Source of the DNA: Trema orientale
Lineage: Eukaryota > Streptophyta > Magnoliopsida > Rosales > Cannabaceae
Reading direction: 5' to 3'
Length of the DNA stretch: 64,000 nt
NCBI GenBank assembly: GCA_002914845.1
Contig: JXTC01000087.1
Coordinates: forward strand, 498,559-562,558
Positions 28,037 through 39,492 of the stretch are shown here, piece after piece. The notes below the pieces were generated by a model, which was not told the origin of the DNA, did no database searches, and saw only the letters and a program-made list of their open reading frames with translations. Position 1 is the stretch's first letter. Each line of letters begins with the position of its first letter. A program made the translations under genes and the position numbers.

Positions 28037-28339
28037 TGTTGTGCAGCAGAACCATAACTACTCTAAATTTAGCAAGGTTTGGTAAATTTACCTACGTCCT
28101 TGGGGTGTTGTTGACCACTTCACTAACTTCAAAAAATAAATGGAAAAATAGGTAAAAATAAAACTATGGAGGTCCTTAGGAATAAAGGTCCTCACTAATA
28201 AGAATTAATTTTTGGGATGATTAAAACTAATTACAGTAGACTTTATTTATAGCCAACTGTACACCCCAAATATTCATACACAAGCGATGCGGGATAAAGT
28301 GCAAAACAATTACAAAAACTAACAAGCCAAATTCTAACA
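28037..28339 (-). repeat. 3' LTR of copia element 2
   Basis: This is 303 bases bounded by TGTTGTGC and TTCTAACA on the plus strand. It is shorter than its partner because it lacks about 100 bases that the 5' LTR has near 32150-32270. A purine-rich stretch, CCAAAGTAGAGAT on the minus strand, abuts it as the likely polypurine tract. Confidence 0.85.
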
Positions 28340-28439
28340 ATCTCTACTTTGGCGAGTTAGCAGGTCCCACCCAAATTTCTCCATTTTCCATATCCTTTAT
28401 CTATGACAGCAACACCACTTTATGCGCCGAAAGGCGCCA

Positions 28440-30220
28440 TCAAACTTGGAGGATGTTGATCAAGTCTAAATAATGATTAAACTTGATCGATGTCACCACC
28501 ATAGTCATCATATCTGTAAGATTCTCAGCAGTCTCAATCTTTTGAAGTAGTATCTTTCCTTCATCAATAATCTCCTGCACAAAATGATGTTGGACATCAA
28601 TATGCTTCGTACTTACATAGTATACTAAATTCTTTGCTAAGTGAATAGTACTCTGACTATCAGAATAAATACAGACATGCATCTAAATAACTCCTAACTC
28701 TTCCAGTAATCTTTGTAACTAAATAGCTTCCTTCACAGCCTTTGTAACTGCCATGTACTCTGTCTCTATAGAAGACAAAGTAACTGTAGATTGCAAAGTA
28801 GATTTCTAGCTGATTAGTGCTCTTGCAAATATGAATACATATCCAGTAGTTGATCAAAGTTTATCTAAGTCACCAGCGTAATTAGAATCAACATAACAAA
28901 TCACACACTGACTAAGTCTATCATCCCGCTCAAAAACCAAAACAATATATGCAAGTCTTCAATAAGTACCATAGAATCCATTTTACAGCTTGCCAATGAT
29001 CTTTACCTAGATCATGTATATACCTGCTCACAACTCTAACTGCATGTGAAATGTCAGGTCTCGTATATACCATCGCATACATCAAGTTACCAACCGCATT
29101 TGAATCTAGAACTTGTGATATGTTCTCTCGCTCTACATCTGTACTCGGAGACAAAGACACACTAAGCTTGAAATGAGGAGCAAGCGGTGTACTAATAGGT
29201 TTTAATTGTTCAGTCTTACCGAAACCCTGTAATACCTTCTTCAGATATTACTTCTGAGTCAAACTAACCTTGCATCTTCCTCTATCTTTGCTAATCTCCA
29301 TACCAAGAATCTTTTTCGCTTCACCGAGATCCTTCATCTCAAACTCTTGATTCAACTGAGTCTTCAACTTCTCAATTTTTTCTTGACTCTTCGAAGCTAT
29401 CAACATATAAGAATAGATAAATAAAAGACTCACCTCGTAGCCTGCGAAAATATACACAACTATCGAACTTGCTTCTTGTGTACTTCTGACCCGTCAGAAA
29501 CCGATCAAATCGCTTGTACCACTGCCTTGATGGTTGTTTCAGCCCATAAAGCGATCTTTTTAGTTTGCAAACCCAATTTTCTTTTCCAGCAATCTTGAAT
29601 CCTTCTGGCTCAGACATATAGTGTTCCTCTTCCAAATTACCGTGTAGAAACGCAGTTTTCACATCCAATTGAACTAGTTCAAGATCCAACTGCACTACCA
29701 AGGCTAACAATATTCTAATGGAGGAATGTTTAACGAATGGAGAAAATACCTCATTGTAATCAATTCCTTTCAACTGAGCATAGCCTTTCTCTACCAATCT
29801 TGCCTTGAAGTGAATAATTCTTATCGAGAAATCCTTCTTTCTTTGCATATACCCATTTGCACCCAATTGCCTTCTTGTTCTTCGGTAGTTGAGCTAGCTC
29901 CCAAGTTTTATTCTTCCAAAGAAACTGCATTTCTTCTTCTATTGCTTTCTTCTACTGTTCAATTTCTGAACTTTTGACTGCATCTTTGTATGTGGAAGGG
30001 ACATCATCATCTACAATGGGAAGTGCATAGGCCACTATATCAACAAATCGAGTAGGTTTACGAATTTCACATCTTGGCCTATTATGTGCAATTGATTCTT
30101 GTTGTTGTTGAGGCTCTTGGATCGGAACTTCTTCTTCATCTTCACTGTCCTCCTTTGCCAATAGAGTGTCACTACTATTTTCAACAACATTAGCTGGGAA
30201 TACTGTTGTCGTTTTCTCAA
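28440..30220 (-). pseudogene. Copia element 2 reverse transcriptase and RNase H
   Basis: In several frames on the minus strand: an acidic linker before RT (30161-29952), RT core (29866-29372: VKTAFLHGNLEEEHYM, YGLKQPSRQWYKRFD, LFLYVD), a central part (29457-29248), TRPDISHAVRVVSRYI (29160-28930) and the RNase H tail (28682-28440: YSDSQSTIHLAKN). Stops and shifts break it into at least four pieces. Confidence 0.8.
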
Positions 30221-30587
30221 ACTCTACCTACTGCTGACTTAAATTATAAAATTTGGAATTAAATTGATGATTTTGATCTTCAAATCTTCCAATTTCTTAA
30301 ACATGTAATCTTCAATATTTTTCTTATAAAATCTGTTAGTGATAAATACAAATATTCAACATATACAAATTTGGAAAAATATAATATTTTCTGTTTAAAA
30401 ATATTTTCTTATTCAAAAAATAAATATAGATTAATCCAAAATTTAAAACAATATCTTTTCATAAAAGATATTAATTTGAATTAAATAATCTAGATATTTT
30501 TTGAATTTTAAATAGCTAAAAAATTTACCATAAATAAATATTAAGCAAAATCTAGAGAAGCAGAATCATTGCAGTAGCTAAAAGATC

Positions 30588-30965
30588 CCTAAGAATTAAA
30601 GATACACACGTTATTTTTGAATCTAAAGGCTTTGCTATGTCTATACGAGATGGAATTTTGAAAGTCACTTCAGGCTCTTTAGTGGTGATGAAAGGTACAA
30701 TAAGAAGTAACTTGTATTACTATAAGAGCAGTACAGTTTTTGGATCAGTTGTTGCAATTTCTGAGGATGATGAAGCTTCAGAAATTACCAGGTTATGGTA
30801 TATGCGTTTGGGACATGTATAGGAAAAAAGTTTTCTTAAGTTTGGTGAAGCAAGGCTTACTGCAAGGAGCGAAGACCTGCAAGTTAGACTTTTGTAAGCA
30901 CTGTGTTCTGGAAAAATAGACAAGAGTGAAGTGCGGTACAGTAATTCACAATACTGGGGATAATT
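30588..30965 (+). pseudogene. Copia element 2 pre-integrase segment, inverted relative to the element
   Basis: On the plus strand, GFAMSIRDGILKVTSGSLVV, LWYMRLGHV and GAKTCKLDFCKHCVLEK form the copia pre-integrase domain with its zinc-binding His and Cys residues. All other coding parts of this element are on the minus strand. The segment should follow the gag/protease region that ends near 30970 and continue in that direction. It has been flipped in place, and the integrase core that should follow is missing. Confidence 0.8.
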
Positions 30966-30969
30966 TAAT

Positions 30970-32070
30970 AGATGAGATTCTTCTTCAACTTCGGTACATA
31001 CCGAATATCTGTCAGAATTATAGTCGATCTATCAAGATTTTTCAATCGAATTGAACCTACCCCAGTTGTTTTACATGATTTATCATTACCCATGTAAACA
31101 ACTCCACCATTTAGCTTTTCAAAGTTGAAGAACTACTCCTTGTGAGGACATATATGGTAAGTGCAACCTGAGTATAAAATCCACTCATCACGCTATGACG
31201 TCAATGACTGACTAACTAAAATAAAATCTGACTCATAATCTTTAACTTCAGTTACATATGCATCAGAATTAGCCTTGCCCTTGCCTTTATTCTGTAACTT
31301 TGGATAATCTTTCTTCGAATTCCCTTTCTCATGACAAAATGCACATTCATCCTTACTAGGTCGTCCCTTCGAATGAGATCTACCCATTTTCTCTTGCTTA
31401 TGGCTTTGACTATGTCCCCTGGCTGTAAGCGCTTCTGCTGGCACGTCTATATTCTCTTTCTGATCTTTCTTTCGAATCTCATGATTGTACAATGCAACAC
31501 TCACCTCATCGAAGGATAATTTTTCCTTCCTATGAAGTAACATAATATGAGATAATATAACTCATCAGGAAGGGACCCAATCAGCAGCATTGCTTTATCC
31601 TCATCTTTGAAAATTTCATCCAAATTCAACAACTCTGCAATTAACTAGTTGAAAGTATCAATGTGGTCACCAATAGTCGTACCAGGCTTCAACTAGAGAC
31701 AAAAAAGTCTCTTCTTCAAGTATAGCTAGTTCTCATTGCTCTTTTTTATGTACTTGTTCTCGAGCGCCTTCCACAGCTTACCTATAGAAGTTTTCCTCAT
31801 GAATGGATACTTCTATTCTCTACAAAGACATGAGCGGATTGTACTACAAGCTTGACGATTGATCCCATCCCATTCTTTATCATCCATCTTCTCCAGTTTC
31901 ATTTCTTCCATAGCAATATCCTGATCTTGTTGATATAAACTATCCAATACCTTGCACTACTACAAGCCGAAGTTATTTCGACCATCAAATTTCTCTACAT
32001 CGATTTTGCACTAGTCACAGTCTCTGTCTTTGCCGGCATTGACGAATATTCTGACATGTCTGCTAATATT
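30970..32070 (-). pseudogene. Copia element 2 gag and protease region
   Basis: Minus-strand remnants run from about 32070 (SAKSMEKFDGRNNFGL) through gag blocks (LFCLQLKPGTTIGDHIDTFN, LLIGSLPDELYHIMLLHRKE) to a damaged zinc knuckle. There CAFCHEKGNSKKDY has lost its His and last Cys. A protease-flank region near 31190 reads DEWILYSGCTYHICPHKE, where the usual D-S-G has become Y-S-G. Stops interrupt all parts. Confidence 0.75.
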
Positions 32071-32122
32071 TCAAATAATTACCAAACAAAGCCTAGGACG
32101 AACCTGCTTTTCTAATACCACT

Positions 32123-32554
32123 TGTTGTGCAGCAAAAGCACAAATACTCTAAATGCTTATATTTAATACTAAAATAATATTAAATATAAACTACTAACTA
32201 GCTACTGAAATTAATGAAGGCATAAAATGCGCAAAATATACCAAATATAAAAATAAAAGAGAACACAAAATTTAGTGAGGTTCGGCAAATTTACCTACGT
32301 ACTCGGGGCGTTGCTGACCACTTCACTAACTTCAAATAAGAGGAAATACAAAATCTGGGCTATAATGTAAAAACCTAGAAATAAATGAGAAAATAGGTAG
32401 AAATAAAATTATGGAGGTCCTTAGGAATAAAGGTCCTCACCAATATGAATTAATTTTTGGAATGATTAAAACCAATTACAGTAGGCTTTCTTTATAGCCA
32501 ACTGTAGACTCTAAATATTCATACACAAGTAAACTAACAAGCCAAATTCTAACA
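32123..32554 (-). repeat. 5' LTR of copia element 2
   Basis: This is 432 bases with the same ends as 28037-28339, directly followed on the minus strand by the primer binding site. Confidence 0.85.
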
Positions 32555-33687
32555 CATTGCTCCAACTAAGTCTATGATTGTTGCCATTGCTTGAGTGAAT
32601 ATTCAATACTACTAGTTTAATTTAGTACTACTAGTATAAGAAAATAAGACTTTTGGTTTGTGTTAATTCAATGCTAGATTGGAAAGACAATCAGGACTTT
32701 TCTTCAACATTGAATATTTCAAAGAGTGTTTGAAGAAAAGGGAATGGGAGAAAGTGGATAAATACATGTGTGCCTTTACCAATTTTGATGAGAATAACTT
32801 CTCACAAGATTTGTTCTTCTGTGTTCGAAAAATTAAATTGTTGGAAGCAATTGAAAGGTTGGTTGTTTTTTTTCTTTTTATTTTTATTTTAAATCATCTT
32901 ATTTGATGATTTATTACTTACTGTTTCCTTCTTTATTTGCAGGAAGGATTACAAAAAACCAGTGGAGATTTACAAGAATGAGATTAAAAGTTTCTCCACC
33001 AAACCCGAACTAGAAGAATTAGGAAGGCTTATCTACGGGGAGAGAGTTTGTGATTATGATACCGAGGCTTCCACAGTTCAACTTTGCATTGAACTTGAGG
33101 ATCTTCTAAAGACAAATCCCTCATTTAATGGCAAGCTTAAACATCCAAGCTTGGATGACAAAACTTTGACAGTTGTGAAAAAAAGGTAAATGTATACGCT
33201 TGGATTTTAGTTTCAAAAATGGTGATGCTTAGTTTATACTAAGCTTACATTTATAATGTAGTTATGCTGATTGTTCTCAACCGTCACGAAGGGATGTGCT
33301 ACTTGAATTTGGGTTTAATGAACCTACAACAGTAGGTATTACTTACTTTATTGCTCACAATAGAATATTTAAATTTATTGCTATTCCATTATTTAACAAT
33401 AGATTGTGGTTTTTAATAGCAGGAACATTGGGGTTAAGAACATTTCCAAAATGTATTATTTTTGTAACTGATTTACCTTACAAGATCGGATCACTAGCTT
33501 TCTACCCATTCCAAGACATACTTCTTGGTAATTTGATTCTATCCTTGTTTTTCATTTCTTTAATCGAAGTTGATTTTAATTTAATGACTATTTTTTTCCT
33601 CAATTATTTATTTATTTTTTAAAAGTTGGTCAAAACAAGTACAATATATCCATTTGGGAGGTGGGGAAAGGAACACCCCATACCCAT

Positions 33688-34045
33688 GTAAGTCAAATAA
33701 TTCAGATTTGCCTATAATACGACTTACAAAAGTTCGTTGGTGTCCTATAGTCGAATTTTTTGGTAAGTTTGATATCTGTTTACCTGTAAATTTGGAAATT
33801 TATTTTTGTTTATTTTGTCTAAATTCTATTTTTTCTACAGGAGTATCATATTCCAACGACCTTATTGTAAGTCAGATAATTCAGATTTGCCTACAGTACG
33901 ACTTACAAAAGTTTGTTGGTGTTCTATAGCTGAATTTTTTGGTAAGTTTGATATCTGTTTACCTGTAAATTTAGAAATTTATTTTTAGTTATTTTATCTA
34001 AATTCTATTTTTTCCACATGAGTATCATATTCCAACGACCTTATT
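33688..34045 (+). repeat. 179-base tandem duplication of a WD40 exon in TOPLESS-like copy A
   Basis: 33688-33866 is repeated at 33867-34045. Each copy has GTAAGTCARATAATTCAG, the exon block for RLTKV(R/C)WC, the GTAAGTTTGATATCTG donor and the SYSNDL exon start. In copy 1 the acceptor reads CTACAG; in copy 2 it is disrupted to CCACATG. The two copies differ at about ten positions, so the event is not recent. Confidence 0.85.
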
Positions 34046-34162
34046 GAGATATATTCTTATATTGACCATCGTGCTGAGAGATATTTAAAGGTAGTGTAGT
34101 TCTCTTTTGGATTTGTAGATTATATATATATTTATAATATATTTATATATATATTATAAATA

Positions 34163-34376
34163 TGGGCATCAATCCAGTAGGTATTTTTTTTACCTATATA
34201 TAGGTATTATTTTTGCCAATGAAAATTTATCATTCATATTTTTTTTATAATAAAAAGTAAGAGAGAGAAATAGCATTAATGATGCACGTCTATTTATACA
34301 CAGCCATTAGATCACTATTAGATGATGATCCAATGGCTAAAAAAAAATACCTACACATAGATTGGCAACCTATAAA
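34163..34376. mobile_element. Small MITE in decayed copy A
   Basis: The left end GGGCATCAATCCAGTAGGTA + poly-T pairs with the right end, which in reverse reads GGTTGCCAATCTATGTGTAG + GTATTTTTTTTT. Both ends open on AT-rich DNA. It is non-coding and the call is tentative. Confidence 0.5.
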
Positions 34377-34380
34377 TATA

Positions 34381-34614
34381 TATATATATGGGTTTGGTTT
34401 AAATGGTTACAACAATATTTACCCATGGATGGTTACAATGGTTTAAGCCGTTAGATCTAATATCCTACGGTGGTGATTAGTTTGGTGGTTGGCCAAAAAA
34501 ATTTAATGCTATTTATTACCATCAAAAAAATTTAATGCTATCACTACTCTTTTTAGTATCCATTCATGGTCACAAAAAATTTGTAACCATTGAGAAGTCC
34601 TCCATATATATATA
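34381..34614. mobile_element. Second small MITE in decayed copy A
   Basis: The left end TATATATATGGGTTTGG...AATGGTTACAA pairs with the reverse of the right end, TATATATATGGAGGACTTCT + CAATGGTTACAAA. A TATATATA stretch bounds both ends. It is non-coding and the call is tentative. Confidence 0.5.
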
Positions 34615-35344
34615 TTATATTTATGATATAAATAGTATTAGTCTGATTTGTAATCTTTGACAGCACAAAACTAATGATGACTCTATTGATGATATTAATT
34701 TCTCTCAACAAAGAGAGAAGTTATATATCATAACTTGTGGGAAAAATAGCATTAAGATAACTAAGTCTATTTCAACTGAGTCTATTTTCATCTTTTTAAT
34801 GTTGATAGTGGTGACACTAAATGAATGATTTAACGTAGATTTGGGAATTTTCATTTCCTGAGAAATCCATTTTCCTCAAGTATACTTTCAGTCCTGCTAA
34901 ACCAGTTTTTGCTGTCTGTCTGTCCGAGTAAGGTAATATTGGCTACCTTCGCTTTATTTATCTATTTGGAATATTTCTATTCGATGACTCAATATTAGTT
35001 TTTATTATTTCTTAGTGCTACCTATACTATTTACAAGCTGACTTCAAGGTCAAAGCTTGGATTTATGACAAGCATAATCAGTTCTGGAATTCCTAATCAA
35101 TTCCCTACTATGCTGCGAATACAACAAAAATGGAAACATGTCATGGGAGGATTAACTATGATGAGAAAAGGTATTAGCTTGTAATCTTGTCTTTATTACT
35201 AGTAATTTAGACCATTTTTATTAATATGCTATTAATTATGGTTGGATGGAAAATAAGCAAAAGTATTTCTTATTTTTAGTTATTGATGAGTATATTTACA
35301 CAATCAGGATACAAATTTTAGTAAGTCTCTTACGTAATTTGTAA

Positions 35345-36413
35345 AATTGAAAATGGATGGAGTTCATTTTAAACCATTTCATTTTACTATTCCTTTTCAT
35401 TAGAATTAGCACATATGTCCCTAGATGTACAAATCTTGTCAATTTTACAAGTAGGACTTTAAAGTTTGAACTCAGAAAGTTTATTGATCGTGTTGCTTTT
35501 CTAGATTTGGGCTGAATTAATTTGCCCTTGTTAGCAACAATCAAATTCCATGATACATAGAAGTAAGGAGTTTGTTGCCAGGCTAAGTCTAAACATATGA
35601 AACATTTATGTTCACAGACATACGAGCTAAGAAAACATCAACATGGCCTTCTCGATCGAGAGCTGGTTTTAGTGATTTTGATAATCCCTTCTTTGAGTTG
35701 TAATCACCTACACATGCACCACATCCTATGTTCTTTGGAAATGTAGCGAGAATTTGGTAGGACGTCTAGTCTTCTAGTCTGATGAATGTGATCCCCTTTT
35801 TGAAACCCCTACAAACTAGACTATGAAACCAAACCTCTCAAGAAATAGGACATTTTGAATTAAGGAGCACTATTTTCCTCATCATCTTCTTTGGTGAAAT
35901 GCTTGTAATTGTACTCTTGATCAATTTCCTTTCCCTCACAACCAGCATTCATGTCATTTGATCCAGATGACAACCTATGTCCAAGTATATTTGTTCCAAT
36001 ATTTCCTAATAATCACAACTACAGAACACACTAATAAAAAGGAAAACTATGATAATAATAGTACTGATCAAATAAATATGAATGACAACTTAAGTAACTA
36101 ATTTTAGAAGTTTATGAGTCTCGCTATAGTTTTCATTCCACTTATTTATATGCTTATTTACCATGTTATATAATCATGCAAAAGAGTGCGAGAGCAGTGA
36201 GAAAGAAGAAGCAGCAAAGAGATTTCTTACAGTAAGTCTTCTTTCCAGCACTTTCTTTCTTTGGTCTAATTTTATGGACATATGCCTAACTAATTGAAGC
36301 TGAAATACAATTAAAATCAAATCATAAGAAACTTTTCTCAGTAGGAGACTACTATATCCACCGTGTCTCAAAATTTGAATCACGAGAAACAAGCAAAAAT
36401 CCAAGATATGCAA
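35345..36413 (-). pseudogene. Inverted, decayed copy of the 3' part of the U11/U12-25K-like gene
   Basis: Read on the minus strand, this segment follows 20715-21790 block by block. First comes the end of intron 4 (TGTAGTAGTCT, AGAGTTTCTTATG-like). Then exon 4 (36305-36230), missing about 20 internal bases, then intron 4/5, then exon 5 (about 35990-35860 onward), which matches SSGSNDM, GKEIDQEYNYK and EDDEEN before a premature stop, and finally the 3' flank. Introns are kept, so it arose by DNA duplication, not by reverse transcription. It sits between WD40 remnants of TOPLESS-like copy A, about 14 kb from the source gene and in opposite orientation. Confidence 0.85.
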
Positions 36414-37289
36414 TTAAGAAAAAGTTCTGACCCACTTCTGAAAATGGAGAAAGAATACTCTATGGTTTATTGTATTAAACAATAAGACACAAAAAAAAGA
36501 TAAAGCTATAGTATGAACAGATAAAGCTATAGATCATATACATTTTGTATGTAGTGATTAGTTAGAATTATTAGCTTGTTTTAATCTACTTTTTTTCGCA
36601 CCAAGTTGTATATTTGTGTTACAAAGAAGAATAGGGAATGCCAACTGAGTCCAATGGGTGATATCAAGCATCGTTATGGAGGGATTGATTATCTACAAGG
36701 AATACTTGACTTTCATGTATGCCAGGGTGTTTTGGCTGCTGCGGATAATCGCAAAGTAAAATTTTGGGATGTCAAGTCTAATAGAATGCTCGAATCTGTT
36801 TCTATTCACATATTACCGGTTAGACCTATAAATCCAATCACAATTGAATGTTTATTTATTGAAAATACTTCTCATCTTACTTTGATTATGTCTTTTGCTC
36901 TTTCAGGATCGTCCCTGCCTTCGGTTTAACTGAGCAGGGACTTTCTTGGCTGTATCTACTCAAAAAGGGTTTCTCATTCTTGCCAATGCCGAAACTCAGC
37001 AGCTTACTTCAGAGGACATTGGATACCAAACTCTACATGATGACCATGGTGCAAGGCCTAGTGTTAGCACAGTGTGGATGAACAATCGACAGAGTAAGAA
37101 ATGGACTTAGTAAGTACAGATATAGACTTGAATGATTGAAAATACATCTAATACTAAGAATTCCCTTGATGCACTATGTAAGTACCAGAGATGTCAGAGG
37201 ATTTATTTGTTTAAATAAGGAGCTAATCTTTCTAATAGCCTGGTAAGAAAAATGTATTTTCTTAGTAATTCTCACATCCTCTGAATGTT

Positions 37290-37642
37290 TTAACAAATAT
37301 TTAGTGAATGTGCGTCGACAAATATTTTATTAAATTAAAAAAATTAATTATTAACTTTTCACTTTGCTAATGCAAAAAGTCTGACATTTGTCGATGCGTA
37401 TTTTGCATCGGCGAATGGTTGACCGACGACTCTAAATTAGCCACTTTTTCTTCGATGCAAGATTTTCATCGACGGAATACACACGTCGTTGTAAGCCTGT
37501 GATGCGTCAGCAAAATGTACTTTTGCTGATGCATATCGTTTTTCGTCAGTAGGTGACGTTTAGCTACGGTCTTTTACCGATGAGTTTTGAATGCTTTTGC
37601 CGATGCTTCAGTGCGTCGTCGAAAGTCTTATTCCTTGTAGTG
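37290..37642. mobile_element. Single end of a CACTA (En/Spm) DNA transposon
   Basis: Read on the minus strand, the segment starts CACTACAAGGAATAAG at 37642. It is followed by many short GC-rich motifs around GCATCGRC/GTCGRTGC (for example near 37390, 37455, 37500, 37600), typical of CACTA subterminal repeats. No matching CACTACAAG end is visible on the other side, so it is probably a remnant. Confidence 0.6.
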
Positions 37643-38111
37643 ACTATTTTTGAAAGTATAGTATTTTGGTCAATGTAATACTTATTTCATTCCATTCCAA
37701 ATGCATAATCAAACATGAATTTTAATTACAAGTTTTAACCAAACAATATCGTTAAAGAAATGATATATGAGGTGTTCTTTTTTTTTTTTTTTTTTTTTTT
37801 TTGTTGGAGAAGTCCCCAGTCCAGCTTTGGGAAAACATTAAACAACAAAGAAAAGTCTATAAATAGTGGTAGGACCACTCAGACAAATTAAACAACACAC
37901 TAACAGGGATAAGATAAAGAGATAAACAACCAAAAATATTACAATAATTAGCCTATTTGGCCAAATTATGAGTAGCAAAATTGATGGTTCTCTTTATCTT
38001 CATAGCAGCCCATCACTCCAGTGAGGAAAGTTTCCCATTAGCTCCACTAAGTAGCTCTGCAACGTGCCAATTTGTATTATGCTTCTCTCTATTGAAGAAG
38101 GAGAAGACCTC

Positions 38112-39487
38112 CTAAGAATCTCCTTCTAGGATACAAGAAGTCCAGCCTGCAGAGAGAGCACAATCAATAGCGAGCATGGCAGCTGAAGCCTCTCCAAGCA
38201 ACGGATCAGTGATGAGAGTCCTCTCTGTCCTTGCTAAAATAGTTATGCCCATAGAATCACGAGCAAACACTGAAATAACTGAGTGCATCTCTCTAATAGC
38301 CACATCAAAATTTAATTTAATCCATCCAGGTGGGGGGAGGGGACACCATGACAAGTTTGGTAGGCCATTGGGTGTTGTGAGAGCAAAGACGTATTCAGGC
38401 CAAAGTCTCTTAATACTATTGTTTATCTCCTCCAAGTTAGAACTGATCTTCTTATGAAAGAATAAGTTGCGAGCGTGCCAAATCATCTTAATAAGGATGG
38501 AAGCAAATAGGAGAATTTCCATCTGTGGCATTCGATTGAATAAAGGGCAAGAACCATTCTAGAGATTAATGCACCACTCTCCCATGGATTCAAGCTCATG
38601 GAATCAGTTCTAATTGTCCATGGAGAATCAAACCAAAGGGCCCTTGTAAAACTGCAGTTCCAAAAGAGATGGACTGAGGTTTCAACCTCCGAGTTGCAAA
38701 TAGGACAAATTTTGTTATTAATTGGCATAAAAGTGGAAAGAAACTATCTCATGAGAAGAATGTTTAAGATTAAAGACCACCAAAGTAATTTGTGTCTCTG
38801 ATGAATTTTGCTGGACTAGAGCCAATTCCAAAAGGTATGTGAAGTTGTGGTATTAGATACAAACCTGGGCTTCTGGTTGACCAAATAAGCAGACTTGACG
38901 GAGAAAGATCCAGACAGAGAAAGCATCCAAAACCATTTGTCACCTGGAGGAGAGATGGGAGGGGTTGGCATTTTGAGAATTGCCTTGGTAGTTTCCATGT
39001 CAAAAATTCTCTTCAGCATAGGCAAATTCCATTGACTTGTTAGAGTACAAAGATCAGCTATGCATATCATTTGATTTCAGATTCCCCCAATAGGGAAAGT
39101 TTTGAGGCCTTCCAAAGAGGGAATCCATGGTTCCTGCCAAATGTCTATTTGAGAAAATCTCTAGACTTTCTTACAGAGGCCCTTCAAAAGGATATCTCTG
39201 GAGTTAAGGATACCTTCCCAGGCCCAGAAGTTCGAGCACTTAGCTTTCACTCCCAAAAATCTTTGTTCCTCAAATATTTAGTTCTGACAATAGTAGACCA
39301 AAGAAATGAACTACTGGTTAGAAAGAGCCAGCCTTACTTGGCTAGAAAAGCACAATTAATATCCTTCATTCTTCTAACTCCTAGGCCCCCACATGATTTT
39401 GGTGTACATATCATATTCCATACTCTTTAATGTCCTCCACTGCTCTAGTTACTACTTTTTCCCCACCAAAAATCCCTCAAGGAGAAG
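38112..39487 (-). pseudogene. LINE RT C-terminus, zf-RVT and RNase H
   Basis: After the solo LTR the LINE resumes with LRDFWWGKSS on the minus strand, then blocks with WLFLTSSSFLW-type sequence, GSFSVKSAYL (about 38905) and the zf-RVT knuckle CPICNSEVETSVHLFWNC (about 38700). An RNase H-like block follows (GWIKLNFDVAI, ILARTERTLI, AAMLAIDCAL; 38531-38112). Frames are broken. Confidence 0.75.
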
Positions 39488-39492
39488 TCCAT

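Larger units (their letters stand above)
28037..32554 (-). mobile_element. Ty1/copia LTR retrotransposon 2 in intron 1 of TOPLESS-like copy A, rearranged
   Basis: The LTRs, 28037-28339 and 32123-32554, share TGTTGTGCAGCA at one end and CAAATTCTAACA at the other, with the phrase TTTACCTACGTMCTYGGGG inside. The flanks CATTT (28032-28036) and CATTG (32555-32559) look like a 5-base target duplication with one change. Beside the right LTR, 32120-32111 read on the minus strand is TGGTATTAGA, an initiator-Met tRNA primer site. This fixes the minus orientation. The gag, protease, RT and RNase H remnants are broken. The integrase is missing, and a pre-integrase segment is inverted. Confidence 0.9.
27665..37130 (+). 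pseudogene. TOPLESS/TPR-like copy A: intact LisH-CTLH exons, decayed WD40 part
   Basis: TOPLESS proteins are nuclear co-repressors that bind EAR motifs through the N-terminal LisH-CTLH-CRA module. Exons 27665-27750, 32678-32857, 32943-33185, 33262-33335, 33423-33527 and 33626-33687 join in phase for 250 codons. They give LisH (VFKVLQFLDECNFHDTMHE), CTLH/CRA (LFFNIEYFKECLKKREWEKV, YDTEASTVQLCIELEDLL), a WD40-like IGSLAFYPFQDILL and SIWEVGKG. Frame is then lost: reading on gives CLY-type residues and a stop near 33716. Further WD40 pieces follow out of frame: RLTKVRWCP at about 33725, SNDLIEIYSY at 34030, LYIITCG at 34715, FKVKAWIYDKHN at 35043, LAAADNRKVKFWDVKS at 36735 and LAVSTQKGFLILANAE at 36945. 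The second propeller is absent. Intron 1 holds a copia element. A promoter TATA-like TATATATAAG lies near 27418. A truncated 250-residue product is possible but unproven. Confidence 0.85.

Noticed and set aside
31950..31975. CACTACTACAAG near the gag start of copia 2 as a CACTA end
   Set aside because: It lies inside copia gag leader sequence and lacks subterminal motifs or a partner.
33262..33622. Continuous open frame through an intron of copy A as a retained-intron exon
   Set aside because: The donor at 33336 and acceptor before 33423 restore the family reading exactly, so splicing is the better model.
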